From contig NZ_JACXXJ020000005.1 in NCBI RefSeq assembly GCF_014926405.1, forward strand, positions 501,001-565,000: a stretch of 64,000 nucleotides of DNA. The letters are read 5' to 3'. The notes under the pieces were generated by a model. The model was not told the origin of the DNA, did no database searches, and saw only the letters and a list, made by a program, of their open reading frames with translations. The stretch comes from Agrobacterium vitis. GTDB taxonomy: Bacteria > Pseudomonadota > Alphaproteobacteria > Rhizobiales > Rhizobiaceae. Position 1 is the first letter of the stretch. Each line of letters opens with the position of its first letter. Positions 25,208 through 32,843 of the stretch are shown in pieces. The translations under genes were made by a program, and so were the position numbers.

Positions 25208-25239
25208 ACTCAGGTCCGGATATGACACCGGACCTGAGT
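25208..25239. terminator. Perfect 12-bp hairpin between convergent genes
   Basis: ACTCAGGTCCGG and its exact complement are separated by 8 bases. It lies between the convergent J-like and MarR genes, just after the MarR stop on the minus strand. There is no T-run, so termination is plausible by position only. Confidence 0.4.
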
Positions 25240-25250
25240 CTGATTGACCA

Positions 25251-25724
25251 TTACTCAGAAATCGACTTCAGCAATTCAATTAGCTGATCGCGTTTTTCCG
25301 ATCCGCCAAGCCGACCAATGAATTTTTCCTCATGCTCGCGCCACTTGGGCAAAAGCTCTTCGAGAAATGCCGAACCCTTGGACGTCAGGTGAAGAAAATA
25401 GACGCGGCGGTCCGTATCCGAGCGACGTCGCTCGATAAGGCCCTTGTCTTCCAGTCCGTCGACGATCGCGACGAAATTGGCCCGCTGGATCGCCAGCGTC
25501 GAGGCGACGTCGCTTTGTTTCATTCCGGAATTACCGGCAATGATCGACAGAACGGAAAAATCAGCTGGCCGGATATCATGACCGCCGAGAACATCCTGAA
25601 AGTCCTGCAAAATGGCCAGTTGTGCGCGCCTAACGCGAAAGCCGAGTGAATAGGCTAGCCCGGAATAATCGACAACCCCTTGTCGAACACCGGCGCCCTC
25701 ACCAATAAAATGTTGATTGCTCAT
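25251..25724 (-). CDS. MarR-family transcriptional regulator
   Basis: A 157-residue winged-helix regulator. The DNA-binding part reads LSIIAGNSGMKQSDVASTLAIQRANFVAIVDGLEDKGLIERRRSDTDRRVYFLHLT, with the wing DRR conserved, flanked by the dimerisation helices. MarR proteins usually sense aromatic or oxidising compounds and repress their own or neighbouring genes. There is no obvious divergent target; the next feature upstream is a tRNA. Start at 25724 gives MSNQHFIGEGAG. Confidence 0.88.
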   Translation of the reverse strand: MSNQHFIGEGAGVRQGVVDYSGLAYSLGFRVRRAQLAILQDFQDVLGGHDIRPADFSVLSIIAGNSGMKQSDVASTLAIQRANFVAIVDGLEDKGLIERRRSDTDRRVYFLHLTSKGSAFLEELLPKWREHEEKFIGRLGGSEKRDQLIELLKSISE

Positions 25725-26018
25725 GCCCCTAGACTACAAACCTCCCGTGACCAATGCCCGATCCCACAATCCGGCATGTTCTGACTCTCAATAACAGTTC
25801 ATCTTTACCCTTCTTAACATATAGGTACAAGATAATTCTTTAATTGAATGATTTCCCCCTGAAACAATATAGGGGTAAAACAGCTGTATCCACAATCTCT
25901 TATTTTAGAGGTGTCTTTTTCGGCAGACAGGCTTCTGTGGATCGAACACAAATTCACCATTGATGCCGCCGTCAGACTAGGCTATGTACCGCTTCGCACC
26001 ACAAGTGCTCATCTGAAC

Positions 26019-26095
26019 GCACCCGTAGCTCAGCTGGATAGAGTGTTGGATTCCGATTCCAAAGGTCACAGGTTCGAATCCTGTCGGGTGCGCCA
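26019..26095 (+). tRNA. tRNA-Arg (anticodon CCG)
   Basis: A 77-base cloverleaf. Acceptor stem GCACCCG pairs with CGGGTGC, followed by G and an encoded CCA. The D-arm contains AGCTGGATA, the anticodon stem TTGGA/TCCAA encloses loop TTCCGAT, so the anticodon is CCG, and the T-arm is ACAGG-TTCGAAT-CCTGT. A tyrosine integrase gene begins 143 bp downstream, the usual arrangement for an element that integrated at this tRNA. Confidence 0.96.
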
Positions 26096-26194
26096 CAAAA
26101 TCTCATTTTAAATGATTGTCGTGGAAATTTTAATAAGTGAAATCAATCGCTTATGTGATGAGGCGCCGTTAGTCGTTGTCGATTGATCGGATTT

Positions 26195-26216
26195 TGCGTA
26201 ACAAACTGCGTAACAA
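26195..26216. repeat. Paired 10-bp direct repeat before the integrase gene
   Basis: TGCGTAACAA occurs twice, 12 bp apart (26195-26204 and 26207-26216), between the tRNA and the integrase start. Short direct repeats in this position are often integrase arm-type binding sites (inference). Confidence 0.4.
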
Positions 26217-26238
26217 TCTGGGAGGCAATGGGTCTTGA

Positions 26239-27561
26239 ATGGCGCGGAACAAATCAGCCTCTGATCGCATCACGCAGCGCGACGGAATTTTTTATTATGT
26301 TCGACGTGTGCCGATTGCTCTGGCTCACCTCGATGAAAGAGGAATTGTCCGGCTCAGTCTGCGCACTGATAGCTGGGTGGCGGCTGTGAATGCAGCGGTC
26401 GACGCGGAGCGGAACCTTGAGGCTCTTTGGGCGGCGCTGGCGAAGGGTGAAAGCCAGTCGGCCTGGGATCGATACAAGGCGGCGATCAGTCGAGCACAGC
26501 TTGAGGGTTTCGTTTATCGCTCGGCCGCAGAGCTGCACGACGGGCCGCTTGTGGATCTGGTAAAGCAATCAAAGGCGGCCGTCGGTCGCGGATCGGATAA
26601 GAGTGCGCGTCGAGCGCTGCTTGGGGCTGAGACGCCGCCGGCCGTAACGCTGTCTGATTTGTTCGCTGCCTATGAGCAGGTGACCGTGCCTGGTCAGGTG
26701 CAAAAACGAGAAGATCAGAAGAGGCGGTGGAAGGTTGCGCGGGAACAGGCGTGGCGAGAGTTTATCGATTGCGTCGGAGGGGAGGTCGAATTTGCCGATC
26801 TAACTCGCAGTCACTCGCGGAAATACAGGGATTGGCTCGCCGCTCGGGTCGTCGGTGGTCACATCACACCCGAAACCGCCAATAAGCACATGATGCTGGT
26901 GAGCAGCATCACTTCGACCATGGCGACGGAATACAGCCTGGATCTGCCATCACTTTTTTCCAAGCTGAAGTTGCAATCAATTCAGCGCCGCCGGCCGTCG
27001 TTTACGCGCGAACATGTCGAAAAGGTCCTGCTAGGGGCGGGCGCGCTGTCGGGGCTGAATAAGACGGCTCGTATGGCTGTTTATCTTGCCGTGGAAACAG
27101 GCATGGGCGCGGAAGAGCTATGCGCCTTGCGGCAAGAAGATATCCGCCTGGATAGCCTTGTGCCGCACGTGCGTCTTACCCCGCGCACCGGGGCGACTTT
27201 GAAGACTGAATTTCGTGAGAGAACAATTCCGCTGGTTGGTGTGTCGTTACTGGCGGCAAAGCAGGTTCCGGCCGGGCTCGAACGGTACTTCGACAAAGCC
27301 GCCTCGATGTCGACCGCGATCAACAAATATCTGCGGAGCAAAGGGCTTTTGCCGACTGATAAGCACAGCTTGTATTCGCTGCGCCACAGCTTTCAGGACC
27401 GGTTAAATGAGGAGAAAGCGCCTGAGCGGATGCAGGCCGACTTGATGGGCCATGCGTTCAGCCGTGAGACCTATGGAGACGGGCATCCCGTCGCGCAGGT
27501 GCGCGATGTCCTCGCAGCCATGGCTTATCGTTTCGACCTGGCCGCAATTGACTTATGCTGA
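26239..27561 (+). CDS. Tyrosine recombinase (integrase) of a tRNA-Arg-associated island
   Basis: A 440-residue site-specific integrase with a DUF6538-type N-terminus (RDGIFYYVRRVPIAL), a core-binding SAM-like domain (about 155-260) and a catalytic domain. Seen: LKTEFRERTIPL with the beta-hairpin lysine, the box II arginine in LYSLRHSFQDRL, histidine in DLMGHAF and the nucleophile in SRETYGDG. The first catalytic arginine, expected in TGxRxxEL, is absent: the text reads ETGMGAEELCAL. The enzyme may be inactive or shifted in its use of residues. Start ATG at 26239; an out-of-frame ATG with a better-placed GGGAGG lies nearby. Confidence 0.9.
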   Translation: MARNKSASDRITQRDGIFYYVRRVPIALAHLDERGIVRLSLRTDSWVAAVNAAVDAERNLEALWAALAKGESQSAWDRYKAAISRAQLEGFVYRSAAELHDGPLVDLVKQSKAAVGRGSDKSARRALLGAETPPAVTLSDLFAAYEQVTVPGQVQKREDQKRRWKVAREQAWREFIDCVGGEVEFADLTRSHSRKYRDWLAARVVGGHITPETANKHMMLVSSITSTMATEYSLDLPSLFSKLKLQSIQRRRPSFTREHVEKVLLGAGALSGLNKTARMAVYLAVETGMGAEELCALRQEDIRLDSLVPHVRLTPRTGATLKTEFRERTIPLVGVSLLAAKQVPAGLERYFDKAASMSTAINKYLRSKGLLPTDKHSLYSLRHSFQDRLNEEKAPERMQADLMGHAFSRETYGDGHPVAQVRDVLAAMAYRFDLAAIDLC

Positions 27562-27749
27562 TTGGCGATCAATTGCCGCGCGCGGCTGATCGTGTCGCGG
27601 CGATTGATCCGCGCGGTGATTTCGTTGTCCAGGCGCTCGAAAAGCGGCGCGTAGATTGCCGCTTCTTCATGTTCGCCCTCGTCTTCGCAGGCGGCAATTG
27701 CCTCGGCAACGCCTTGGCGTGCGAGCAACAGATCCTCCATTGTGATCAT
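27525..27749 (-). CDS. Small island-borne hypothetical protein
   Basis: A 74-residue, helical, Glu/Ala/Arg-rich protein (ARQGVAEAIAACEDEGEHEE, INRRDTISRARQLIANQ). Its composition looks coding, unlike shadow frames. It overlaps the end of the integrase gene by 37 bp tail to tail. A 20-codon frame (27746-27808, MSRAKFKHAINERAQSGIIP) ends overlapping its ATG, suggesting coupled reading. Function unknown. Confidence 0.5.
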   Translation of the reverse strand: MITMEDLLLARQGVAEAIAACEDEGEHEEAAIYAPLFERLDNEITARINRRDTISRARQLIANQHKSIAARSKR

Positions 27750-27820
27750 GGAATAATCCCGCTTTGTGCGCGCTCGTTGATAGCATGTTTGAACTTAGCG
27801 CGGCTCATTTTCCAAGCTCG

Positions 27821-27897
27821 CTAAATTCTTCGGCATCTTGCAAGGCTTGTGATCGTCTCCTGCAACCGCTCGTTTTCGGCTTTGAGCGCGGCAACGC
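27821..27897 (-). pseudogene. 3' remnant of a coiled-coil gene cut by the IS21 element
   Basis: The minus strand reads VAALKAENERLQETITSL and stops at 27821-27823. It is open up to the left end of the insertion sequence at 27898. The heptad-like pattern indicates the end of a coiled-coil protein whose remainder is not seen on the far side of the element. Confidence 0.5.
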
Positions 27898-27995
27898 TGT
27901 GTTCCGGCGTGCAAAATTGACCCCATTAGCGGGGTAATCGGCGTCCAATTTTGACCCCCTTCGGATTTATCTGACCATCCGTCTTTTGACGGCGG

Positions 27996-29507
27996 ATGGA
28001 GAGGGAGTTGAAGCGAGTGGATACGATTGCGCGCGTCCGGCGGGCCTTTCATGTTCAAGGTTGGTCGATGAAGAAGATCGCCCGTGAACTGCATGTTTCC
28101 CGCAACACGGTCCGCAAGATATTGCGCAGCGACGAGACCGACTTCTCCTACGAGCGCGAGCGGCAGCCTTTGCCAAAGACGGGGGCCTGGCAGGCGGAGA
28201 TCGAGCGGTTTCTTGCGACGAACGAAGGCAGGCCATCGCGCGAACGGCTAACGCTGATCCGGATTTACGAGGAGCTTCGAGCGCTCGGATATGACGGCAG
28301 CTATGATGCGATCCGCCGTTACGCCAAGGGTTGGGCGAAGAACCGGGGATCAGCGACGGCGCAGGCCTATGTGCCGCTCTACTATGCACCCGGCGAAGCC
28401 TACCAGTTCGACTGGAGCCACGAGATCGTGCTGATCAACGGCACGACGACGACCGTGAAGGTTGCTCATGTCCGGCTCTGCCACAGCCGCATGATGTTTG
28501 CACGTGCCTATATGCGCGAGAGCCAGGAGATGGTGTTTGACGCCCACGACAAGGCGTTTGCCTTCTTCCGTGGTACCTGCACGCGTGGCATCTACGATAA
28601 CATGAAGACGGCGGTGGAGGCGGTGTTCGTGGGCAAGGAGCGGCTATACAATCGCCGCTTTCTGCAGATGTGCAGCCACTACCTTGTTCAGCCTGTCGCC
28701 TGCACCCCGGCGTCTGGTTGGGAGAAGGGCCAGGTCGAGAACCAGGTTGGCCTGGTGCGCGAACGCTTCTTCACGCCGCGCCTGAGGGTTAAGAGCCTTG
28801 AGGAATTGAACGTTTGGCTGCTCGACAAATGCGTCGCCTATGCCAAAGCGCATAACCATCCGGAACAGGCCGACCAGACGATCTGGCAGATGTTCGAAGC
28901 CGAACGCAGCAGCCTCGTCCCCTATGTCGGTCCGTTCGACGGCTTTCACTGCGTTCCGGCCTCGGTCTCGAAGACCTGCACGGTCCGTTTCGACAATAAC
29001 AAATACTCGGTCCTCTCAACGGCTGTCGGCCGCCCGGTCGAAGTCCACGCCTATGCCGACCGGATTGTGGTCAAGCAGGATGGCACGGTCATCGCCGAAC
29101 ATCGGCGCAGCTTCGGCCGCGGCGAGACGGTCTATGATCCCTGGCATTATGTGCCTGTCCTGGCCCGTAAACCCGGCGCTCTTCGCAATGGCGCGCCGTT
29201 CCGCGACTGGGTAATGCCGGCGGCGATGGAGAAGGTCCGCAAGCGATTGAAGACAGTCGATGACGGCGATCGGCAAATGGTCACCATTCTCGGATGCGTA
29301 CCGGGCGACGGTATCACGACCGTTGAGGCCGCCTGCCAGGAGGCGCTTGATCAGGGCGTCTGCTCGGCTGCCGTCATCCTCAACATACTGGCGCGGCGTC
29401 GTGATCCTGCTCCGGCTGCGCCCCTGCAAATCCCCGATGCACTGCGGCTGACCCATGAGCCGGTCGCCGATTGCGCTCGCTATGACAGCCTCAGGAGGGC
29501 AAGCTGA
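27996..29507 (+). CDS. istA: IS21 transposase IstA
   Basis: A 503-residue DDE transposase. N-terminal [35 protein letters not shown]. Catalytic core from about residue 125: [14 protein letters not shown] (first Asp), [13 protein letters not shown] (second Asp) and [14 protein letters not shown] (Glu). A C-terminal beta-barrel-like region follows ([19 protein letters not shown]). Full length, no internal stops, so probably functional. Its TGA overlaps the istB ATG. Confidence 0.95.
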   Translation: MERELKRVDTIARVRRAFHVQGWSMKKIARELHVSRNTVRKILRSDETDFSYERERQPLPKTGAWQAEIERFLATNEGRPSRERLTLIRIYEELRALGYDGSYDAIRRYAKGWAKNRGSATAQAYVPLYYAPGEAYQFDWSHEIVLINGTTTTVKVAHVRLCHSRMMFARAYMRESQEMVFDAHDKAFAFFRGTCTRGIYDNMKTAVEAVFVGKERLYNRRFLQMCSHYLVQPVACTPASGWEKGQVENQVGLVRERFFTPRLRVKSLEELNVWLLDKCVAYAKAHNHPEQADQTIWQMFEAERSSLVPYVGPFDGFHCVPASVSKTCTVRFDNNKYSVLSTAVGRPVEVHAYADRIVVKQDGTVIAEHRRSFGRGETVYDPWHYVPVLARKPGALRNGAPFRDWVMPAAMEKVRKRLKTVDDGDRQMVTILGCVPGDGITTVEAACQEALDQGVCSAAVILNILARRRDPAPAAPLQIPDALRLTHEPVADCARYDSLRRAS

Positions 29508-30241
29508 TGGAACGCACACAGGTTCTGGAATTGATGAGCACCTTGAAGCTCTACGGCATGCGCAGCGCCTATGACGAGGTCATGGGCAACGGCATCAAGC
29601 GCCAGCATGAGCCGCCGCGTATCGTTGGCGATCTTCTGCAGTCCGAGATCGCCGAGAAGCAGGCCCGCTCCATCCGCTACCAGCTCAGCATCGCCAAGCT
29701 GCCGCTCGCCAAGGATATCGACGACTTCGACTTCACCAACACGCCCGTCAATGAAGGCCTTGTCCGCGACCTGGCCACCGGAGCCTTTGTTGCCGATCAG
29801 CGCAATGTTGTTCTCGTCGGAGGCACGGGCACCGGCAAGAGCCACCTGGCCATCGCGATCGCCCGCGCGCTCATCCGCAACGGCACACGCGGGCGCTTCT
29901 ACAATGTCGTCGACTTGGTCAATCGGCTGGAGACGGAGACGCGCAGCGGCAAGCAGGGCCGGACGGCGGACTATCTCAACCGCCTCGACTTCATCATCCT
30001 CGACGAACTCGGATACCTGCCATTCGCCCAGGCCGGCGGCCAGCTTCTGTTCCACCTGATCAGCAGGCTCTACGAGCGCACATCCATCATAGTCACCACC
30101 AACCTGGCATTCGGCGAATGGCCAACCGTCTTCGGCGACGCCAAGATGACCACCGCGCTCCTCGACAGGCTCACCCATCACTGCGAGATCGTCGAAACCG
30201 GCAACGAGTCCTGGCGCTTCAAAAACCGCTCTCAAAGCTAA
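29507..30241 (+). CDS. istB: IS21 helper ATPase IstB
   Basis: A 244-residue DnaC-like AAA+ ATPase that helps IstA choose and hold target DNA. Walker [19 protein letters not shown] near residue 105, Walker [13 protein letters not shown] near 168, sensor [14 protein letters not shown] and the [15 protein letters not shown] end are all present. The start overlaps the istA stop (ATGA). Intact. Confidence 0.95.
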   Translation: MERTQVLELMSTLKLYGMRSAYDEVMGNGIKRQHEPPRIVGDLLQSEIAEKQARSIRYQLSIAKLPLAKDIDDFDFTNTPVNEGLVRDLATGAFVADQRNVVLVGGTGTGKSHLAIAIARALIRNGTRGRFYNVVDLVNRLETETRSGKQGRTADYLNRLDFIILDELGYLPFAQAGGQLLFHLISRLYERTSIIVTTNLAFGEWPTVFGDAKMTTALLDRLTHHCEIVETGNESWRFKNRSQS

Positions 30242-30378
30242 AGCCGAAGAGCCCCATCACCCGCACCTGTTTCGCCCTCTGCAACCCCGGCCAGCGCCGG
30301 GCGATCCAGGTGCTGATCGTCAACACGGGGGTCAACATTGGACGCCGATATGGGGTCAACTTTCCGCGCCGATTGACA

Positions 30379-30716
30379 TTCTGATAAATGGGCCGCAGGT
30401 TCAGATCCCTCACATCAGGATTTTTGTCAATTGTTCATTCGAGTGGCATCGAATTTCTCCTTCGTAGGCGGGATCCACGGTCTGAGCCCATAGCAATTAC
30501 CGGCCCGGTTCTCGGGTCTATACAACGTCACATCCGGTCGCCGCTCTCACGCGGCTGCACCATTATCCCGCTTTCGACGAGCACGGGCTCAGGAGAACGG
30601 GACCAAACTCAAGGTCGGCGTTGAAGGCCAAAAGGATCCCCGGTCCGTTCACTTGGATCCGTCAGGGCTGATCAGGCCCTGAGGATTAGAAACTGTGTTT
30701 CGCAGCAGTTTGTGTT
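30379..30716. other. Scar region between IS21 and the IS110 remnant
   Basis: About 340 bp without a credible gene, probably fragments of older island DNA. I compared it with the tRNA-Arg 3' end for an attachment-site copy; only the short string GCAGGTTCAGATCC at 30394 resembles the T-arm, too weak to call. Confidence 0.4.
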
Positions 30717-31877
30717 TCAGGCGGTTTTCATGATCGCACCTTCGATGACGACGCCGGAGCTCACGTACTTCCAGAGGGCCACGAGCAGCTTACGCGCGAG
30801 CGCAACGATCATCGGCGTCTTTAAGCGGCCGGCGTTCCGAGCGATGCGCTCTTTGAACCATAATGTTAATGTCGATTTCGGTTGATGCCGCAACCATAGC
30901 CAGGCGAGCTCGACCATGGTGGCTCGCAAACGCGGATTTCCCGCCTTAGACACGCCCTGTTCGCGATTGACGTTACCGCTTTGCCAGAGGGGCAAGACCT
31001 GCGTAAGATGCAATTTGGCGTCGATTGTCGAAGTGTCTGAACAGGCCCTCCGTGTAGAGTATCGTAGCGAATTCCGGCCCTATTCCTTTGATGCCTAAAA
31101 GAGCGGTCGCTTCTTTCGGCGTTTCCGGCGTCTCTTGAACGATCAAGGCATCTCGCTCGGCCTCAACAGCCTTGATTTGTGTGAGCAACAATTCGAGGCG
31201 ATCGAGTTCTCTGCATATTTCTGCTTTCAAATGTTTTGAGAGCGGTCGACCATCGCCAGTCCGAAGTTCTTCCAGACGTTGGCGGCGATCTCGATTGACA
31301 GGTTGGTAATCCCGAATTCCTTGCGTGAAGAGCAGGCCCTTTATGCGATTGACGTGGAAGACACGTTCCGCAATCAGAGTTTTCCGTTCCCGTCCAATCC
31401 GTCGATTGTCGTCTTCCTCGGGTGTAAGAAGTTTGACCATCGAGCACGCACGAGGCTCGCCACGTTTCCATGCCATCAAAGCGCGGATCAGCGTTTCGAC
31501 GTCGATACGGTCAGTCTTCGCCCGGCGATGCCGGCGCGGCATGGCAATTGATGCGGCTTCTACAATGTGGCTCTCGATCCAGGCCTCTTTGCTAAGCATT
31601 CGCCCCAGCCAGAAGCCATCCAACCCGGCCTTTTGGATCACTACCAGTGGCAAAGTATGTTCTTTCGCCGAGTGGCTTTCTGACGAAGCGCTGCAAAGCA
31701 TGCGAACAAGCCGGCAATATCCCCTCCAGTAACGGTGTGGCGGGACATCTTCTCGCTGCCAGGTGACAAAGCTGTCACCAGCAACGTCGATTTACTCAAT
31801 TCCAACGAGACGAATACTGCGCCAAGATCGACGGGGGTAGCGGTCTGCGCTTGAGTTTGATCTGCTGTTATCGGCAT
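30717..31877 (-). pseudogene. IS110-family transposase, broken by two frameshifts
   Basis: Three overlapping reading frames on the minus strand together spell one transposase. N-terminal piece 31877-31641 (GAVFVSLELSKSTLLVTALS); middle piece 31701-30973 (VVIQKAGLDGFWLGRML, RRAKTDRIDVETLIRAL, and LLGIKGIGPEFATILY of the Transposase_20 domain); C-terminal piece 31013-30717 (EQGVSKAGNPRLRATMVELAW and ARKLLVALWKYV). The frame changes near 31650-31700 and near 31000. It is therefore not expected to make an active enzyme. IS110 elements lack terminal inverted repeats, so the ends cannot be fixed. Confidence 0.88.
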
Positions 31878-32260
31878 GATTGGCCTCCAGAGAGTTTTCT
31901 AGCGACCTCACTCTGCCACGGTGCAGGCCGCTACTCACCCCTGATGGGATCTCAAGGCGGGCGTTGCGAGGAGCACTCTTCGTCAAGGTGCTCTTATCAA
32001 GGTGTTTGGAAACCTTGAAACTGCGCACTTGAGCTGCAAACGCTACATCTTAGCTCCTCCGAATAATAGGAAGCCGGGCGGATGATCTGAAAAATTGCCC
32101 GACCCCGTAAGCCCAGGATCTACCATTGGTCTTCCAACAGGCTGCATGACGGTGTCGAGCTCCATCAAGCAGGCTATTGCAGTGGTCGCGCTGCTCTTAG
32201 GATGCGTACGGAGCCCAGCAGGTCTGCGGTCCTACCACCGCATAAAGCCGCGGTGGGGCG
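31878..32260. other. Gene-free DNA at the right end of the mobile island
   Basis: About 380 bp separating the IS110 remnant from the acetyltransferase gene. No coding frame is convincing and no tRNA attachment repeat is visible. Confidence 0.4.
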
Positions 32261-32836
32261 TTAGCGTGTGGATAACGGCGGCGGGGGAGGTGGCGTGGTT
32301 GCACCCGTCCCTAGCGAACGTTGCACCATGACGCTGTCCGCCCAGCGGCCATAGCGATAGGCTACGGCTGGCAACAGGCCGACGCGCACGAAATTGAAAC
32401 GATCGTGCAGGGCAAGCGAAGCCGCATTGTCGGCGTCGATGTAGCCGATGATCTGCCGGAATCCCGCTGCAGCACAGGCGTCGATCAGACCGCGCAGCAA
32501 CTGGCTTCCGACCCGCTTGCCGATATGGTCGTGATGCACATAGATCGAGTGTTTGACCGTATAGCGATAGGCCGGTCGCTTGCGAAACAGAACCACATAG
32601 GCGTAGCCCACGACCGTGCCGTCGATGGTTGCGACAATATGGGGAAAGCGTTTGCTCTTGAGGTTCTTGCGCCGCTCCCGCAGGTCGTCCGGCTCGGGCG
32701 TGTCGCTGTCGTCCACGCCCTCATCGAGGCCGCGGCGGATATGCCGGCGATAAATCGCTAGCATCGCTTCCACGTCTGCGTCGCGCGACGGCCGGATGAC
32801 CATCCGGTTGTCCTGGTCCATCATTTGTTCCGACAT
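32261..32836 (-). CDS. GNAT-family N-acetyltransferase
   Basis: A 191-residue acetyltransferase of the Pat/YncA group: MVIRPSRDADVEAMLAIYRRHI, TIDGTVVGYAYVVLFRKRPAYRYTVKHSIYVHHDHIG, acetyl-CoA loop KRVGSQLLRGLI, and IGYIDADNAASLALHDRFNFVRVG. The tail is proline-rich (TTPPPPPPL). The ATG at 32836 follows the decarboxylase stop by 8 bp, so the two genes are one operon. A polyamine or amino-acid derivative acceptor is plausible from this pairing but not shown. Confidence 0.88.
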   Translation of the reverse strand: MSEQMMDQDNRMVIRPSRDADVEAMLAIYRRHIRRGLDEGVDDSDTPEPDDLRERRKNLKSKRFPHIVATIDGTVVGYAYVVLFRKRPAYRYTVKHSIYVHHDHIGKRVGSQLLRGLIDACAAAGFRQIIGYIDADNAASLALHDRFNFVRVGLLPAVAYRYGRWADSVMVQRSLGTGATTPPPPPPLSTR

Positions 32837-32843
32837 GGCCAGA

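Larger units (their letters stand above)
27898..30378 (+). mobile_element. IS21-family insertion sequence (complete)
   Basis: About 2.48 kb with istA and istB. The left end begins TGTGTTCCGGCG and the right end, on the complementary strand, TGTCAATCGGCG; both continue into TTGACCCCAT and then ATCGGCGTCCAAT and TTGACCCCC, the multiple terminal repeats typical of IS21 elements. The adjoining host bases (AACGC on the left, TTCTG on the right) do not form a target duplication, so the flanks have been rearranged after insertion or came from different copies. Confidence 0.9.

Noticed and set aside
30388..30415. Possible copy of the tRNA-Arg 3' end as an attachment site
   Set aside because: Only a short string resembling the T-arm matches; the acceptor-stem part is absent.
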